Counted from the first letter of the stretch, positions 17,636-27,714 are shown. The stretch is 42,232 bases of DNA from Desulfobacteraceae bacterium (GCA_007127235.1 SKZT01000294.1:1-42232), one strand, 5' to 3'. Numbers and translations: made by a program. Notes: a model not told the origin generated them from the letters alone.

Positions 17636-18682
17636 ATGAGCTGGGATTGGGAAAAACTAAAAGAACAACAAAGGAAAATGGGCGGAATGGGCGGCGGGCC
17701 GCGTCCGCCTCAAATGGATGACATTATAAAAAAATTCAAAAACTTCAAAATACCAGGCGGTCCTATTGTCATAGTTATCATTGTTCTTGCCATATTGGCC
17801 TCAACAGCATTTTACACGGTAAATATCGATGAAGTTGGAATTGTTCAGCGATTCGGAAAATATGTGAGAACAACACAGCCTGGGTTAAACTTCAAGTTGC
17901 CCATAGGTATTGAAAAAGTAACCAAAGTCCGGGTACGCCATGTTTTTATGGAAGAATTCGGGGCTCCCACTATCCCCGGAGTCGCCCGGGCCAGATTTGC
18001 ATCCGACTCTGATGAAACCACCGAGACACTCATGCTTACAGGTGACTTAAACGTTGCGGTCGTGCCCTGGATTGTGCAGTATCGAATCGATGAACCATTT
18101 GATTTTCTATTTAAAGTGAAAGATGTCCGAAGGCTTTTGACGGATATGTCTGAAGCCACCATGAGACTTGTGATCGGTGACAGGAGCATCAGTGAAGTCA
18201 TCAGCAAGCGTAGTGAAATTGCCTCACAAGCCCAAAGATTGCTGCAAAGAGAACTGGATAATGCGGAATCCGGCATTTTTATCGTAACCATCGAAATGAA
18301 AAGAACAAACGTTCCCAGGGCAGTCCAACCGTCTTTTAACGAAGTCAACCAGGCTACCCAGGAAAAAGAAAGACTTATTTACGAGGCCAGAGAGGAATAC
18401 AACAAAGCCATACCATCAGCCAGAGGTGAAGCCGAAAGAGTTGTCAGAGGCGCCGAAGGTTATGCTTTGGATCGAATTAACAGAGCACAGGGTGATGCGG
18501 CAAGGTTTAAAGCTGTATACGAAGAATATGTCAAAGCTCAGGATGTCACCATGCGGCGAATTTATCTGGAAACGTTAGGAGATTTGCTTCCCAAACTTGG
18601 ACCCAAATATATTATCGATGCCGACCAGACTAATTTGCTACCCCTCTTAAACCTCGGAAAGGAAAACGTGTTTTCAAAATGA
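17636..18682 (+). CDS. hflK: HflK, membrane protease modulator
   Basis: HflK and HflC form a large SPFH/prohibitin-type membrane complex that encloses FtsH and tunes its proteolysis. The 348-residue protein has a Gly/Pro/Met-rich cytoplasmic N-terminus (MGGMGGGPRPP), one transmembrane helix (about 41-61), the SPFH domain with VDEVGIVQRFGKY-type strands (here NIDEVGIVQRFGKYV) and a long Ala/Glu/Arg-rich coiled coil (about 240-310). Bases AGGA precede the ATG at a long spacing. Its stop overlaps the hflC start. Confidence 0.93.
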   Translation: MSWDWEKLKEQQRKMGGMGGGPRPPQMDDIIKKFKNFKIPGGPIVIVIIVLAILASTAFYTVNIDEVGIVQRFGKYVRTTQPGLNFKLPIGIEKVTKVRVRHVFMEEFGAPTIPGVARARFASDSDETTETLMLTGDLNVAVVPWIVQYRIDEPFDFLFKVKDVRRLLTDMSEATMRLVIGDRSISEVISKRSEIASQAQRLLQRELDNAESGIFIVTIEMKRTNVPRAVQPSFNEVNQATQEKERLIYEAREEYNKAIPSARGEAERVVRGAEGYALDRINRAQGDAARFKAVYEEYVKAQDVTMRRIYLETLGDLLPKLGPKYIIDADQTNLLPLLNLGKENVFSK

Positions 18683-19638
18683 ACTCTAAAATGTTAACAA
18701 TAATCATTCTAGGTGCAGTCGGCATTTTTCTGATATTTTCCGCTGCCTTTATCGTGGATGAAACCCAGCAGGTGGTGGTGACCCAGTTCGGCCGCGTCGT
18801 AGGAGAACCTATCACAGAACCGGGTTTAAAGTTCAGAATACCTTTTATTCAGATCCCCAATTTTTTCCCAAAAAACCTTCTGCAATGGGATGGCAGCCCC
18901 GGTCAAATACCCACCCGTGATAAAACCTTTATCTGGGTAGAGGCTTTTGCACGCTGGAAAATTGTCGAGCCGGTTAAATTTTTCCAGACTGTCCACAATC
19001 TTCCCGGCGCTATTTCAAGGCTTGAAGACATCATCGATCCATCGGTCCGAAATTTTATCACATCTTATCCTTTGATAGAGGCGGTTCGTATGACCGACCG
19101 CGAACTCGACCTTTTAGAAGAAGGCATTGGAGAAGAAGACATTCAACATGACCCGCAAGTCTTTTCAAATATCGTCAAAGGAAGACAAAAAATAACCGAA
19201 GGTATTCTTGAAGAGTCACAACCCAAGGTGGATCAATTCGGTATTGAGCTGGTGGATGTTAAAATCAGACGGATCAACTATGTCGAAGAGGTGCAAAGAA
19301 CGGTTTTCGATCGTATGATCGCTGAAAGAAAGCAAATCGCAGAAAAGTTCCGTTCGGAAGGACGGGGGGAAGCTCAGAAAATCCTGGGTGACATGGAAAG
19401 GGATCTGCAGCAAATTATTTCAGATGCTTATAAAAGGAGTGAACAAATCAAAGGTAACGCAGATGCAGAAGCCACCGTTATTTATGCGGAGGCTCACGGT
19501 CTCGACCCCGAATTTTACTCCTTTTTGAAAACACTTGAGATATACACCAAGTCCCTTGACGATAAAAACACATTAATCTTATCGACCGATTCCGAACTTT
19601 TCAAATACTTGAAAGGTTTTGAAGAGATTCGACCATAA
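18679..19638 (+). CDS. hflC: HflC, membrane protease modulator
   Basis: The 319-residue partner of HflK has an N-terminal transmembrane helix (about 6-26), then the SPFH domain beginning VDETQQVVVTQFGRVVGEP, with IPTRDKTFIWVEAFARWKI. The RRINYVEEVQRTVFDRMIAER segment leads into the coiled coil. The start overlaps the hflK stop by four bases (ATGA), indicating coupled translation. A strong bidirectional terminator follows 6 bases after the stop. Confidence 0.94.
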   Translation: MNSKMLTIIILGAVGIFLIFSAAFIVDETQQVVVTQFGRVVGEPITEPGLKFRIPFIQIPNFFPKNLLQWDGSPGQIPTRDKTFIWVEAFARWKIVEPVKFFQTVHNLPGAISRLEDIIDPSVRNFITSYPLIEAVRMTDRELDLLEEGIGEEDIQHDPQVFSNIVKGRQKITEGILEESQPKVDQFGIELVDVKIRRINYVEEVQRTVFDRMIAERKQIAEKFRSEGRGEAQKILGDMERDLQQIISDAYKRSEQIKGNADAEATVIYAEAHGLDPEFYSFLKTLEIYTKSLDDKNTLILSTDSELFKYLKGFEEIRP

Positions 19639-19644
19639 AATCCC

Positions 19645-19679
19645 AAAAAAAAGCACCGGATTTTTCCGGTGCTTTTTTT
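19645..19679. terminator. Bidirectional intrinsic terminator between hflC and the COX24-type gene
   Basis: AAGCACCGGA (19651-19660) pairs perfectly with TCCGGTGCTT (19665-19674) around a TTTT loop. An A-run on the left and a T-run on the right flank it, so it should work on both strands, ending hflC and the minus-strand small gene. Confidence 0.9.
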
Positions 19680-19729
19680 CTTTTTACGGCCCCAAAAAGG
19701 TGATAATAATTTCCAAGACAGCCTTTTAA

Positions 19730-19828
19730 TTATTTACCTTTTCGTCTTTGATGGCGGGTTCTGGCCAGCAACTTTCTGTGTTTATGCCTTCTCATTTTCT
19801 TTCTTCTTTTCTTAACGACGCTTCCCAA
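19730..19828 (-). CDS. AURKAIP1/COX24-domain small basic protein (32 residues)
   Basis: On the minus strand a perfect GGAGGTGA ribosome site (19840-19833) precedes a TTG start at 19828. The 32-residue product is almost entirely Lys, Arg and His: MGSVVKKRRKKMRRHKHRKL, then LARTRHQRRKGK. This matches the short bacterial proteins with the AURKAIP1/COX24 (DUF1713) domain, which are considered ribosome-associated or ribosomal-protein-like; the related mitochondrial domain is in mS38. It is too short for common gene finders. A shared terminator follows at 19645-19679. Confidence 0.85.
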   Translation of the reverse strand: MGSVVKKRRKKMRRHKHRKLLARTRHQRRKGK

Positions 19829-19982
19829 TTAATCACCTCCCCGTTTATAAAAGTCTTATATTTCAATTATAAAAGGATATTTCCTTTTTTTCAACCTTTA
19901 AACCTGTTGATCATGGCCCATTGATATGTTAGTTATTCAGGGTGTCAGGCATTAATATTCTCAAGACCCAAGGTAATCAGCG

Positions 19983-20516
19983 ATGGTATCCGGGAAACTG
20001 GAAAAATTCAGTGATAGTCAGATTGAAACCGTTAACAATGCCGTGGCATTGGCTGAAGAGCTTGTCAGCGAGCACTACAAAATGTCGGCCGGCCAGTGGC
20101 TCCGGGGGCGATACGATGTCAAAACTGTCAAAGATCTGACACAAGATGAAATTATCCATGGGCCTTTTGCGCAAATTATCCGTTATGAGGCTCAAAAAAT
20201 CAACACGTTACTTGGATCTTCGACATACGATTATTACAAAATATGCCTTCAGGACCATACAATTCTTGAAACATTGGCAAAGACATGCATCCCGCTTTTT
20301 GCCTTCTCTCTTTATATCCTCACTCATGAACTGATCCACGTTGTCCGTTTTGGACAGTTTCTTCAAAATTTCAATGCTACCGAAAATGAAAAGCTCGAGG
20401 AGGAAACCCGGGTTCATGAGAAAACCTATCAGATTTTAAAACCGTTTCGGGCACCGGGCCTCAGTGACGTTTTCAAATTTTACGATAAGTGGAGAAGCTG
20501 TAGAGACCATCTTTAG
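19983..20516 (+). CDS. Unknown 177-residue protein with HExxH metalloprotease-like motif
   Basis: I do not recognise a named family. A hydrophobic stretch (PLFAFSLYILTHELIHVV, about 104-121) contains HELIH at 115-119, the zinc-binding and catalytic motif of many metallopeptidases. An acidic segment EEETRVHE (139-146) could supply the third zinc ligand. No signal peptide is visible, and the protein is short for a peptidase. AAGG lies nine bases before the ATG. It is flanked by the COX24-type gene (divergent) and fmdB (same strand, 160 bases later). Confidence 0.7.
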   Translation: MVSGKLEKFSDSQIETVNNAVALAEELVSEHYKMSAGQWLRGRYDVKTVKDLTQDEIIHGPFAQIIRYEAQKINTLLGSSTYDYYKICLQDHTILETLAKTCIPLFAFSLYILTHELIHVVRFGQFLQNFNATENEKLEEETRVHEKTYQILKPFRAPGLSDVFKFYDKWRSCRDHL

Positions 20517-20576
20517 ACGCTGGAAACAAATCTTTTTTCTTTAAAAATTTTCATTAAAAAACCTTTTCACAAGTTC

Positions 20577-20604
20577 TTGACAACAAAAGATCATGAACTA
20601 TCTT
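20577..20604 (+). promoter_or_regulatory. Promoter of the fmdB-type gene
   Basis: A perfect TTGACA (20577-20582) is followed after 16 bases by TATCTT (20599-20604). The expected leader is about 65 bases and contains the attenuator-like stem described separately. Confidence 0.5.
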
Positions 20605-20627
20605 TGTTAAAATATATAGAAACAGTA

Positions 20628-20655
20628 AAATGGTTGGTAACCATTTAATTTTTTT
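20628..20655 (+). promoter_or_regulatory. Terminator-like stem in the fmdB leader
   Basis: AAATGGTT (20628-20635) and AACCATTT (20639-20646) form a perfect 8-bp stem with a 3-base loop, followed by AATTTTTTT. It lies between the promoter and the AAGGAGG site (20661-20667). It has the shape of an intrinsic terminator, so it could be an attenuator, but only three G/C pairs support the stem. Confidence 0.4.
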
Positions 20656-20676
20656 ACAATAAGGAGGATTTACCTT

Positions 20677-20970
20677 ATGCCGATTTATGAGTACGAGTGC
20701 GACAACTGCGGTAAAATTGAAGAAGCTTTTCAGAAAATTTCCGATGATCCCCTTTATACCTGCAAACAGTGCTCCGGCACATTACATAAGCTTGTCTCCC
20801 ACAGCAGCTTCCATCTGAAGGGTTCCGGCTGGTACGTTACAGACTATGCCAGAAAAACCACCCAAAAAACAGAGGAGCCGTCCTCATCCGAAACCAAAAC
20901 AACCGGCGAACCCAAGGGGTCTACAGAGAGCAGCGCGCCTGCTGCCGAAAAAAAATCGACCCCGGAATAA
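20677..20970 (+). CDS. FmdB-family zinc ribbon protein
   Basis: The 97-residue protein begins [12 protein letters not shown] and has a second CKQC pair, together forming the four-cysteine zinc ribbon of the FmdB/CxxC_CxxC_SSSS family. Residues 40-65 contain [12 protein letters not shown], also typical. The last 35 residues are a low-complexity Ser/Thr/Glu/Lys/Pro tail. The family was first seen with formamidase and methylamine genes as a regulator, but its function is unproven. AAGGAGG lies 9 bases before the ATG. Confidence 0.88.
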   Translation: MPIYEYECDNCGKIEEAFQKISDDPLYTCKQCSGTLHKLVSHSSFHLKGSGWYVTDYARKTTQKTEEPSSSETKTTGEPKGSTESSAPAAEKKSTPE

Positions 20971-21262
20971 CCTTCGAAACACTTTTCACAGGAATTCCTG
21001 AAATTAAAAAAACTATTTATAATTTCATAAATCAGCCTTTACAATTAAAAGGGAATGATTAATGTCAGGGGTTGAACATCAGATGTATATCCACGTATGC
21101 ATTCTTGATTTTCAAATTGAAATTCAACAGGTTATTATGACCCCAACAAGTAAGATTTAACCGAATCAAAGGCAGAACAGATATGACTTTGAGATCGAAA
21201 ACTAAATTTTGGTGACAATCTAACTTTAACACTAATTTTTGTAACAAAAGGAGAATTGCAAG
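20971..21262. other. groES upstream region without a CIRCE element
   Basis: The 292-base A/T-rich gap contains no TTAGCACTC/GAGTGCTAA (CIRCE, HrcA operator). A GTTGAAC (21071-21077) followed by CCACGTAT 14 bases on weakly resembles a heat-shock sigma promoter. A symmetrical stretch TTGATTTTCAAATTGAAATT (21107-21126) is also present. A 32-codon reading frame at 21062-21160 is possible but unsupported. Confidence 0.35.
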
Positions 21263-21550
21263 ATGAATTTGAGACCACTTCAGGATCGAATTTTGGTTAA
21301 ACGTGTAGAGCAGGAAAGCACTACCAAGGGAGGCATTATTATTCCCGACTCTGCAAAGGAAAAACCGGCGGAGGGTAAGGTGGTTGCGGTGGGTAACGGC
21401 AAAATGGGCGATGACGGCAAAAGGATCACGCCTGACATCAAAGCAGGAGATCGAATTCTTTTCGGGAAATATGCAGGCACCGAGGTTAAAATTGAAGGTG
21501 AAGAATACCTGATCATGCGTGAGGATGATGTTCTTGGCATCATCGAATAG
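21263..21550 (+). CDS. groES: Co-chaperonin GroES
   Basis: The 95-residue GroES caps the GroEL folding chamber. The sequence begins [19 protein letters not shown] and includes the mobile-loop segment [16 protein letters not shown] and the end [17 protein letters not shown], all textbook family positions. AAAGGAG precedes the ATG. groEL follows after 60 bases with its own strong ribosome site. Confidence 0.97.
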   Translation: MNLRPLQDRILVKRVEQESTTKGGIIIPDSAKEKPAEGKVVAVGNGKMGDDGKRITPDIKAGDRILFGKYAGTEVKIEGEEYLIMREDDVLGIIE

Positions 21551-21586
21551 CCAGAGACAATAAGATTATAAATAAGTTTAATTTAA

Positions 21587-23263
<1,677 letters not shown>

Positions 23264-23307
23264 ACCGGTAACCCATTTCTAAAAATAAAAATATTTAAAA
23301 GTATAAC

Positions 23308-23343
23308 AAAAAACCCTCCTGAATCGAAGCAGGAGGGTTTTTT
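23308..23343. terminator. Bidirectional terminator after groEL
   Basis: AAAAAACCCTCCT (23308-23320) pairs with AGGAGGGTTTTTT (23331-23343) around a 10-base loop, with A and T runs on the two sides. It can end both groEL and the convergent cysteine-rich gene. Confidence 0.92.
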
Positions 23344-23377
23344 GTTTGAAAAACACAATTTTTTCAGCCCCTCTTGA

Positions 23378-23584
23378 TTACTGGTTTCCAAAACCGTTTT
23401 GATCGCCGCAGTCAGGACATTGCCAGGTGATATTATTGCAGGACATACCCCACAAATTTTCAAGCATGCACTCCTGACAAATTGAAAAATCGCACCGGCA
23501 GTGCCAGCAGAATCGAAATTCTCCACGGCAGCAATGGCAATCAAAACTTTTTATCCTTTTACGTCGAATTCGTTTGGTTGTCAT
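23378..23584 (-). CDS. Small cysteine-rich protein (68 residues), probable zinc-binding
   Basis: The protein has 11 cysteines: CHCC at 16-19, CWHC at 26-29, C31, CQEC at 36-39, C49 and CPDC at 56-59. The N-terminus is very basic (MTTKRIRRKRIK). This is typical of a double zinc-binding or treble-clef-like module. I do not recognise a named family. The start at ATG 23584 is supported by AGGGAGGTGA directly upstream; a longer frame to 23659 runs through a REP-like repeat and is rejected. It is convergent with groEL. Confidence 0.65.
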   Translation of the reverse strand: MTTKRIRRKRIKSFDCHCCRGEFRFCWHCRCDFSICQECMLENLWGMSCNNITWQCPDCGDQNGFGNQ

Positions 23585-23607
23585 GTCACCTCCCTTGGAA
23601 TTAACCT

Positions 23608-23629
23608 GTAGGTGCGAATTCATTCGCAC
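23608..23629 (+). repeat. REP-like palindrome, copy 1
   Basis: GTAG followed by an 18-base core, GTGCGAAT-TC-ATTCGCAC, with perfect 8-bp arms. Identical in sequence to copies 2, 4 and 5. It lies just upstream of the cysteine-rich gene. Confidence 0.85.
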
Positions 23630-23690
23630 TGCTGAGCATCGCATACCCATGAGGTTCATTTTTTACCCATTTGATTTCACTCACGCCTTT

Positions 23691-23712
23691 GTGCGAATGA
23701 ATTCGCACCTAC
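23691..23712 (-). repeat. REP-like palindrome, copy 2 (inverted)
   Basis: An exact reverse complement of copy 1, 61 bases after it. With copy 1 it forms a head-to-head pair like a bacterial interspersed mosaic element. Confidence 0.85.
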
Positions 23713-23746
23713 ATTTTACAAAACCCCCTCGGTTGAAATCAAGCTT

Positions 23747-23767
23747 CAGGTGCGAATTCATTAGCAC
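23747..23767 (+). repeat. REP-like palindrome, copy 3 (diverged)
   Basis: CAGGTGCGAATTCATTAGCAC differs from copy 1 at the flank and at one arm position (CGCAC to AGCAC). It is in the same orientation as copy 1, 34 bases after copy 2. Confidence 0.75.
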
Positions 23768-23998
23768 CTTGTGAAGTTAGCCTTGTTGTTTCAATTATTT
23801 AATGGTACCGTAATTTGATCATTTTTGTTAAAAGCACACGTCATTCCGGGACAAAGCCGGAATTATCTGTCCCCAAACTTTTTTAAAAGCCAAATGGGCA
23901 AAGCTTAACCTATTGAATTTTCTTGATATTATATAATCCTTCAGAATATCGTTGTCAAGAAACAAGGGAAATGAAAAAATAAGCGGAGCAGGAAACCA

Positions 23999-26686
23999 TT
24001 GTCTGAGACCAACCATAAAAAAACCATTTATTTAGTGGACGCCAGCAGTTATATTTATCGTGCCTACCATGCCATCCGGGGGCTTTCCAACTCCCTGGGG
24101 CTTCCCACCAATGCCACGTTCGGTTTCACACGAATGTTGATTAAACTTCTTGAAGACCGTGCTCCTGAATATTTGGCCATGCTTTTTGATTCCAAGGCCC
24201 CTACTTTCCGCCACAGGCTCTATGAAGCATACAAGGCCAACCGGCCTCCAGTACCAGAGGATTTGAGGGTCCAGATACCCTACATTAAAGAATTAACAGA
24301 GGGATTCAATCTTCCAGTATTGGAAATGGAGGGTTATGAAGCCGATGATCTGATTGGTACCCTGGCGTCACAAGCCCAGTCAGCCGGGTTTTCAGTTGTT
24401 ATGGTAACCGGTGATAAGGATTTCATACAGTTGGTCACCCGGGATGCAATCATTTGGGATCCCATGAAGGACAAAACCATAAACCTTCAGGTCATCAAGG
24501 AATCTTTTGGTGTTGACCCTGTTCAGATGGTTGATGTTATGAGTCTTTCAGGTGACAGCTCAGACAATATTCCGGGTGTACCCGGCATTGGACAAAAAAC
24601 GGCTCTTTCACTGATTGGAACCTATGGAAGCCTTGATTCCCTTTATCAGCAAGTGGATAAAATCTCCCGCAAAAAACTGAAGGAAAATCTGATCAAATTC
24701 AATGATCAGGCTTACTTAAGCCGTAAGCTGGTCAAAATTGACAAGGAGGCTCCTGTCGAATTTGATCCTGAGAAATACAAGTTCAGGTCACCGGATAATA
24801 AAAAACTGTCAAGACTTTTTAAAGTACTGGAATTCAGGCAGTTGCAACAGCAGTATCCGGTGGCATCGGATCTTGATGTCAAAAATTACCAGGGTATATT
24901 TGATTTAAAGACATTGAAAGATTTTGTATCACGCCTGGAAAGATCGGAACGATTTTCCATCGATACCGAAACCACCTCCAGAAATCCCATGGAGGCACGA
25001 CTGGTGGGATTATCTTTCTCGCTTATGGCGGACGAAGCTTTTTATATTCCATGCGGGCACAAAGGTGAAGATGCCTCTTTGCAGCTTACATCCGAAGTGG
25101 TTTTAGAACAGCTTCGGCCGGTGCTGGAAAACCCGGATATCAAAAAAGTAGGGCAGAATATAAAATACGACTGGTTAATTTTGAACCGCCACGGAATTTT
25201 TCTTCGGGGAGTTTGTTTTGACACCATGGTGGCATCTTACCTGATAAACCCATCCAAAAGGGCCCACAACCTGGATCAGATTGCTTTGGATTTTTTAGAC
25301 CACAAGACCATTTCATACGAAGACGTCACCGGTAAAGGAAAAAATGCGGTGGGATTCGATTATGTACCTGTGAAAAAAGCAATTCCCTATGCTTGCGAAG
25401 ATGCCGATATAACGCTCATGGCTGCGGATGTTCTCAAACCACGCCTTGAGGATATGGGGGTAATGGAACTTTTCAAAAATGTTGAGCTTCCACTGATTCC
25501 TGTCTTGATGCGGATGGAACAAGCCGGCATTTGTGTTGACACCCAACAGCTTCAAACACTGTCGAAATCTTTCGGAATGCAACTTGAACAGCTTGAGCAA
25601 ATGGTTTTTTCCCTTGCCGGAGAACCATTCAACATCAATTCTTCTCAACAGTTAGGCGGGATCCTGTTTGAAAAATTAAAACTTCCGGTTCAGAAAAAAA
25701 CCAAAAAAAAGACCGGCTACTCTACCGATGTAAGTGTCCTGGAAACCCTTGCCAAAAGCCATGAACTTCCGGCTCACATTTTAAGACACAGAACTCTGAG
25801 CAAATTAAAAACCACCTATGCAGATGCGCTGATTGATTTGGTAAACCCTGAAACCGGACGCATTCACACCTCCTACAATCAAACCGTTACCTCAACCGGA
25901 CGATTGAGCAGCTCTGATCCCAATCTCCAAAACATTCCTATCCGTACCCCTGAAGGACGGCAAATCCGTAGTGCTTTTATTCCCCAAAAAGGATGGCTGC
26001 TGTTGGCTGCCGACTATTCTCAAATAGAACTTCGCATCCTGGCCCATTATTCCGAGGATGAAATTCTTCTTGAAGCTTTTCATAACGATGAAGATATTCA
26101 TGCCCGAACAGCCTCTGAAATATTCAATATTTTCCCGGAAATGATGAGTTCGGAACTAAGAAGGCAGGCCAAGGTTATTAATTTCGGGATCATTTACGGC
26201 ATGAGTTCTTACAGGCTGTCAAATGAATTGGGAATCAGCCGAAAAATGGCCGAAACATATATCAAAAATTATTTTGCCCGCTATGAGGGAGTCAAAAAAT
26301 TTATTGACCAGACCATTGCATCTGCAAAAAAAACAGGGCAAACCAGCACACTTTTTGGCCGAATCAGACTGCTTCCGGAAATAAACAGCCCCAACAAAAT
26401 TATCAGGCAAGCAGCCGAACGTACTGCCATTAATACTCCGATTCAAGGAACCGCAGCAGATCTACTCAAGGTAGCCATGATTAACGTGGATAAAGTCTTA
26501 CGGAAAAAAAGGCTTGGAACAACAATGCTATTGACAGTTCACGATGAATTGGTTTTTGAAGTACCTCCCGGAGAAATCCATGAAGCCACCCAAATTGTGA
26601 GCGAAACCATGGAAAACGTGTGGAATATGAAAGTTCCCTTAAAAGTCAATATTCAAAGAGGAAAAAACTGGGCTGAAACACATTAG
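23999..26686 (+). CDS. polA: DNA polymerase I
   Basis: The 895-residue repair and Okazaki-fragment polymerase has three domains. The 5'-3' exonuclease (about 8-290) has YLVDASSYIYRAYHA and VTGDKDFIQLV, and its H3TH is at GVPGIGQKTA. The 3'-5' exonuclease (about 310-490) keeps DTE, GQNIKYDW and YACEDAD, so proofreading residues appear intact. The polymerase domain has DYSQIELRILAHYS, RRQAKVINFGIIYGMS and LTVHDELVFE. It starts with TTG at 23999, with GGAG upstream. The 3' end overlaps the convergent truncated DUF4197 gene by 41 bases. Confidence 0.96.
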   Translation: MSETNHKKTIYLVDASSYIYRAYHAIRGLSNSLGLPTNATFGFTRMLIKLLEDRAPEYLAMLFDSKAPTFRHRLYEAYKANRPPVPEDLRVQIPYIKELTEGFNLPVLEMEGYEADDLIGTLASQAQSAGFSVVMVTGDKDFIQLVTRDAIIWDPMKDKTINLQVIKESFGVDPVQMVDVMSLSGDSSDNIPGVPGIGQKTALSLIGTYGSLDSLYQQVDKISRKKLKENLIKFNDQAYLSRKLVKIDKEAPVEFDPEKYKFRSPDNKKLSRLFKVLEFRQLQQQYPVASDLDVKNYQGIFDLKTLKDFVSRLERSERFSIDTETTSRNPMEARLVGLSFSLMADEAFYIPCGHKGEDASLQLTSEVVLEQLRPVLENPDIKKVGQNIKYDWLILNRHGIFLRGVCFDTMVASYLINPSKRAHNLDQIALDFLDHKTISYEDVTGKGKNAVGFDYVPVKKAIPYACEDADITLMAADVLKPRLEDMGVMELFKNVELPLIPVLMRMEQAGICVDTQQLQTLSKSFGMQLEQLEQMVFSLAGEPFNINSSQQLGGILFEKLKLPVQKKTKKKTGYSTDVSVLETLAKSHELPAHILRHRTLSKLKTTYADALIDLVNPETGRIHTSYNQTVTSTGRLSSSDPNLQNIPIRTPEGRQIRSAFIPQKGWLLLAADYSQIELRILAHYSEDEILLEAFHNDEDIHARTASEIFNIFPEMMSSELRRQAKVINFGIIYGMSSYRLSNELGISRKMAETYIKNYFARYEGVKKFIDQTIASAKKTGQTSTLFGRIRLLPEINSPNKIIRQAAERTAINTPIQGTAADLLKVAMINVDKVLRKKRLGTTMLLTVHDELVFEVPPGEIHEATQIVSETMENVWNMKVPLKVNIQRGKNWAETH

Positions 26687-27032
26687 TAAATGTGAGAGCC
26701 ATTATTAATTCAAATTCATCGATCTGCGGTCCAAAACCAATACCCCGCAAAACACTTTCCATGTTTTTTATTTTTTCCGGTAAAAGTATTTTAATGTCAG
26801 GGTTTTTGTAGTATCCAGCAATAACCGAAACACTGGCAATGGCATTTTGGATGCCGATTTCGAGGGCATCTTTCAAAGCATTGGCCACCCGCTTATCGGT
26901 ACCAGGAGAAAATGCCATGCTTTGTTGGGCATCTTTTAATAAATCCGATGCCTGACATGTGCTGCTGCCATTCGTTAAAAACAACAGGAGGCATATCATT
27001 ATGGGGATATTTAAAACAGGATGTCTTATCAT
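26646..27032 (-). pseudogene. DUF4197 protein, truncated at the 3' end
   Basis: The 128-residue frame has a signal peptide (PIMICLLLFLTNGSSTCQAS), then the DUF4197 N-terminal half: RVANALKDALEIGIQNAIASV, GYYKNPDIKILLPEKIKNM and GPQIDEFELIMA. Family members normally continue for about another 100 residues. Here the match stops at about base 26697, and the remaining 16 codons are antisense to the end of polA. Start ATG 27032 has GGAG six bases upstream. It is probably a decayed or shortened exported protein. The wHTH-like gene lies upstream on the same strand. Confidence 0.65.
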
Positions 27033-27089
27033 TTTGTTCTCCATAACCATAAACATTAAAGAGAAGCTCTTACAGAAACAATTTCTAAA

Positions 27090-27476
27090 TCAGGCGGCCA
27101 CGTAAATACCCCGGTCTTTGCGTTTAATCTTTTCAAGCTTATTTAAACGGAATACAATATTTCGAATTTTTTTTTCATTAAAACCTGTTTTATTTTGGAT
27201 TTCCGCAAATCCAGCACCCTTATCACCCGCTTCCCTGAAAATTTCCAAAACCATATCCGATGCAGTCATCCCGGGTCTTCCGGAGTAGGATTTCCCCCTC
27301 GAAGTCCGAACTCCCCCTCCCGTTGTCTTAGCTTTTATTCCCGATTCTCTAACCATAGTTTCCAAGCGATCAAGCTTGGTCATCAGTTTTTCCACATCTT
27401 TTTTGGTCGGGATTTTATATTGTTTCATAAAAAACTTAACCATGGCATCAAAACTAACCGATTTTTTTTTTGGCAT
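27090..27476 (-). CDS. Unknown protein with coiled-coil N-terminus and winged-helix-like C-terminus
   Basis: The 128-residue product has two parts. Residues about 1-50 form an amphipathic helix region, KKDVEKLMTKLDRLETMV, like phasin or PHA-synthase-associated sequences. Residues about 75-128 read as a winged helix (MVLEIFREAGDKGAGFAEIQ, KTGFNEKKIRNIVFRL). They are joined by a Gly/Arg/Ser linker. It could be a small DNA-binding regulator. Start ATG 27476 follows AGGAGG at 8 bases. Confidence 0.6.
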   Translation of the reverse strand: MPKKKSVSFDAMVKFFMKQYKIPTKKDVEKLMTKLDRLETMVRESGIKAKTTGGGVRTSRGKSYSGRPGMTASDMVLEIFREAGDKGAGFAEIQNKTGFNEKKIRNIVFRLNKLEKIKRKDRGIYVAA

Positions 27477-27714
27477 AACCTCTTCCTCCTTGAAAATCTG
27501 GCACATATAATCCAAAAACTTCTTCGGAATTCAGCAAAAAAGTTTGATTTAAAGTGTAATAAGGAAATTAAACTTCCTTGTACTTATAATTTTTAATGGA
27601 GGGCTTTATAACCTAGTGTTTCTTACTACGATAAAAACTACCATAAATAGTAAACTAATAAAAGTCAAGACAGGTTACCACTTTTATCTTATTTTGAGTT
27701 AAATTCATCAATGT

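Larger units (their letters stand above)
23585..23998. other. Intergenic region before polA with three REP-like copies
   Basis: I see no gene here. Besides the three REP-like copies there is an inverted repeat ATTCCGG/CCGGAAT (about 23845-23863) and a TATAAT at 23932-23937 without a clear -35. The remainder is A/T-rich. GGAG lies before the polA TTG start. Confidence 0.5.

Noticed and set aside
21062-21160. A 32-codon frame upstream of groES with AAGGGA before its ATG
   Set aside because: The composition is not distinctive, the ribosome site is at poor distance, and there is no recognisable motif; kept only as a possibility.
23608-23767. The three palindromes considered as a CRISPR array
   Set aside because: The copies alternate in orientation, spacing is unequal, and no cas gene is present.
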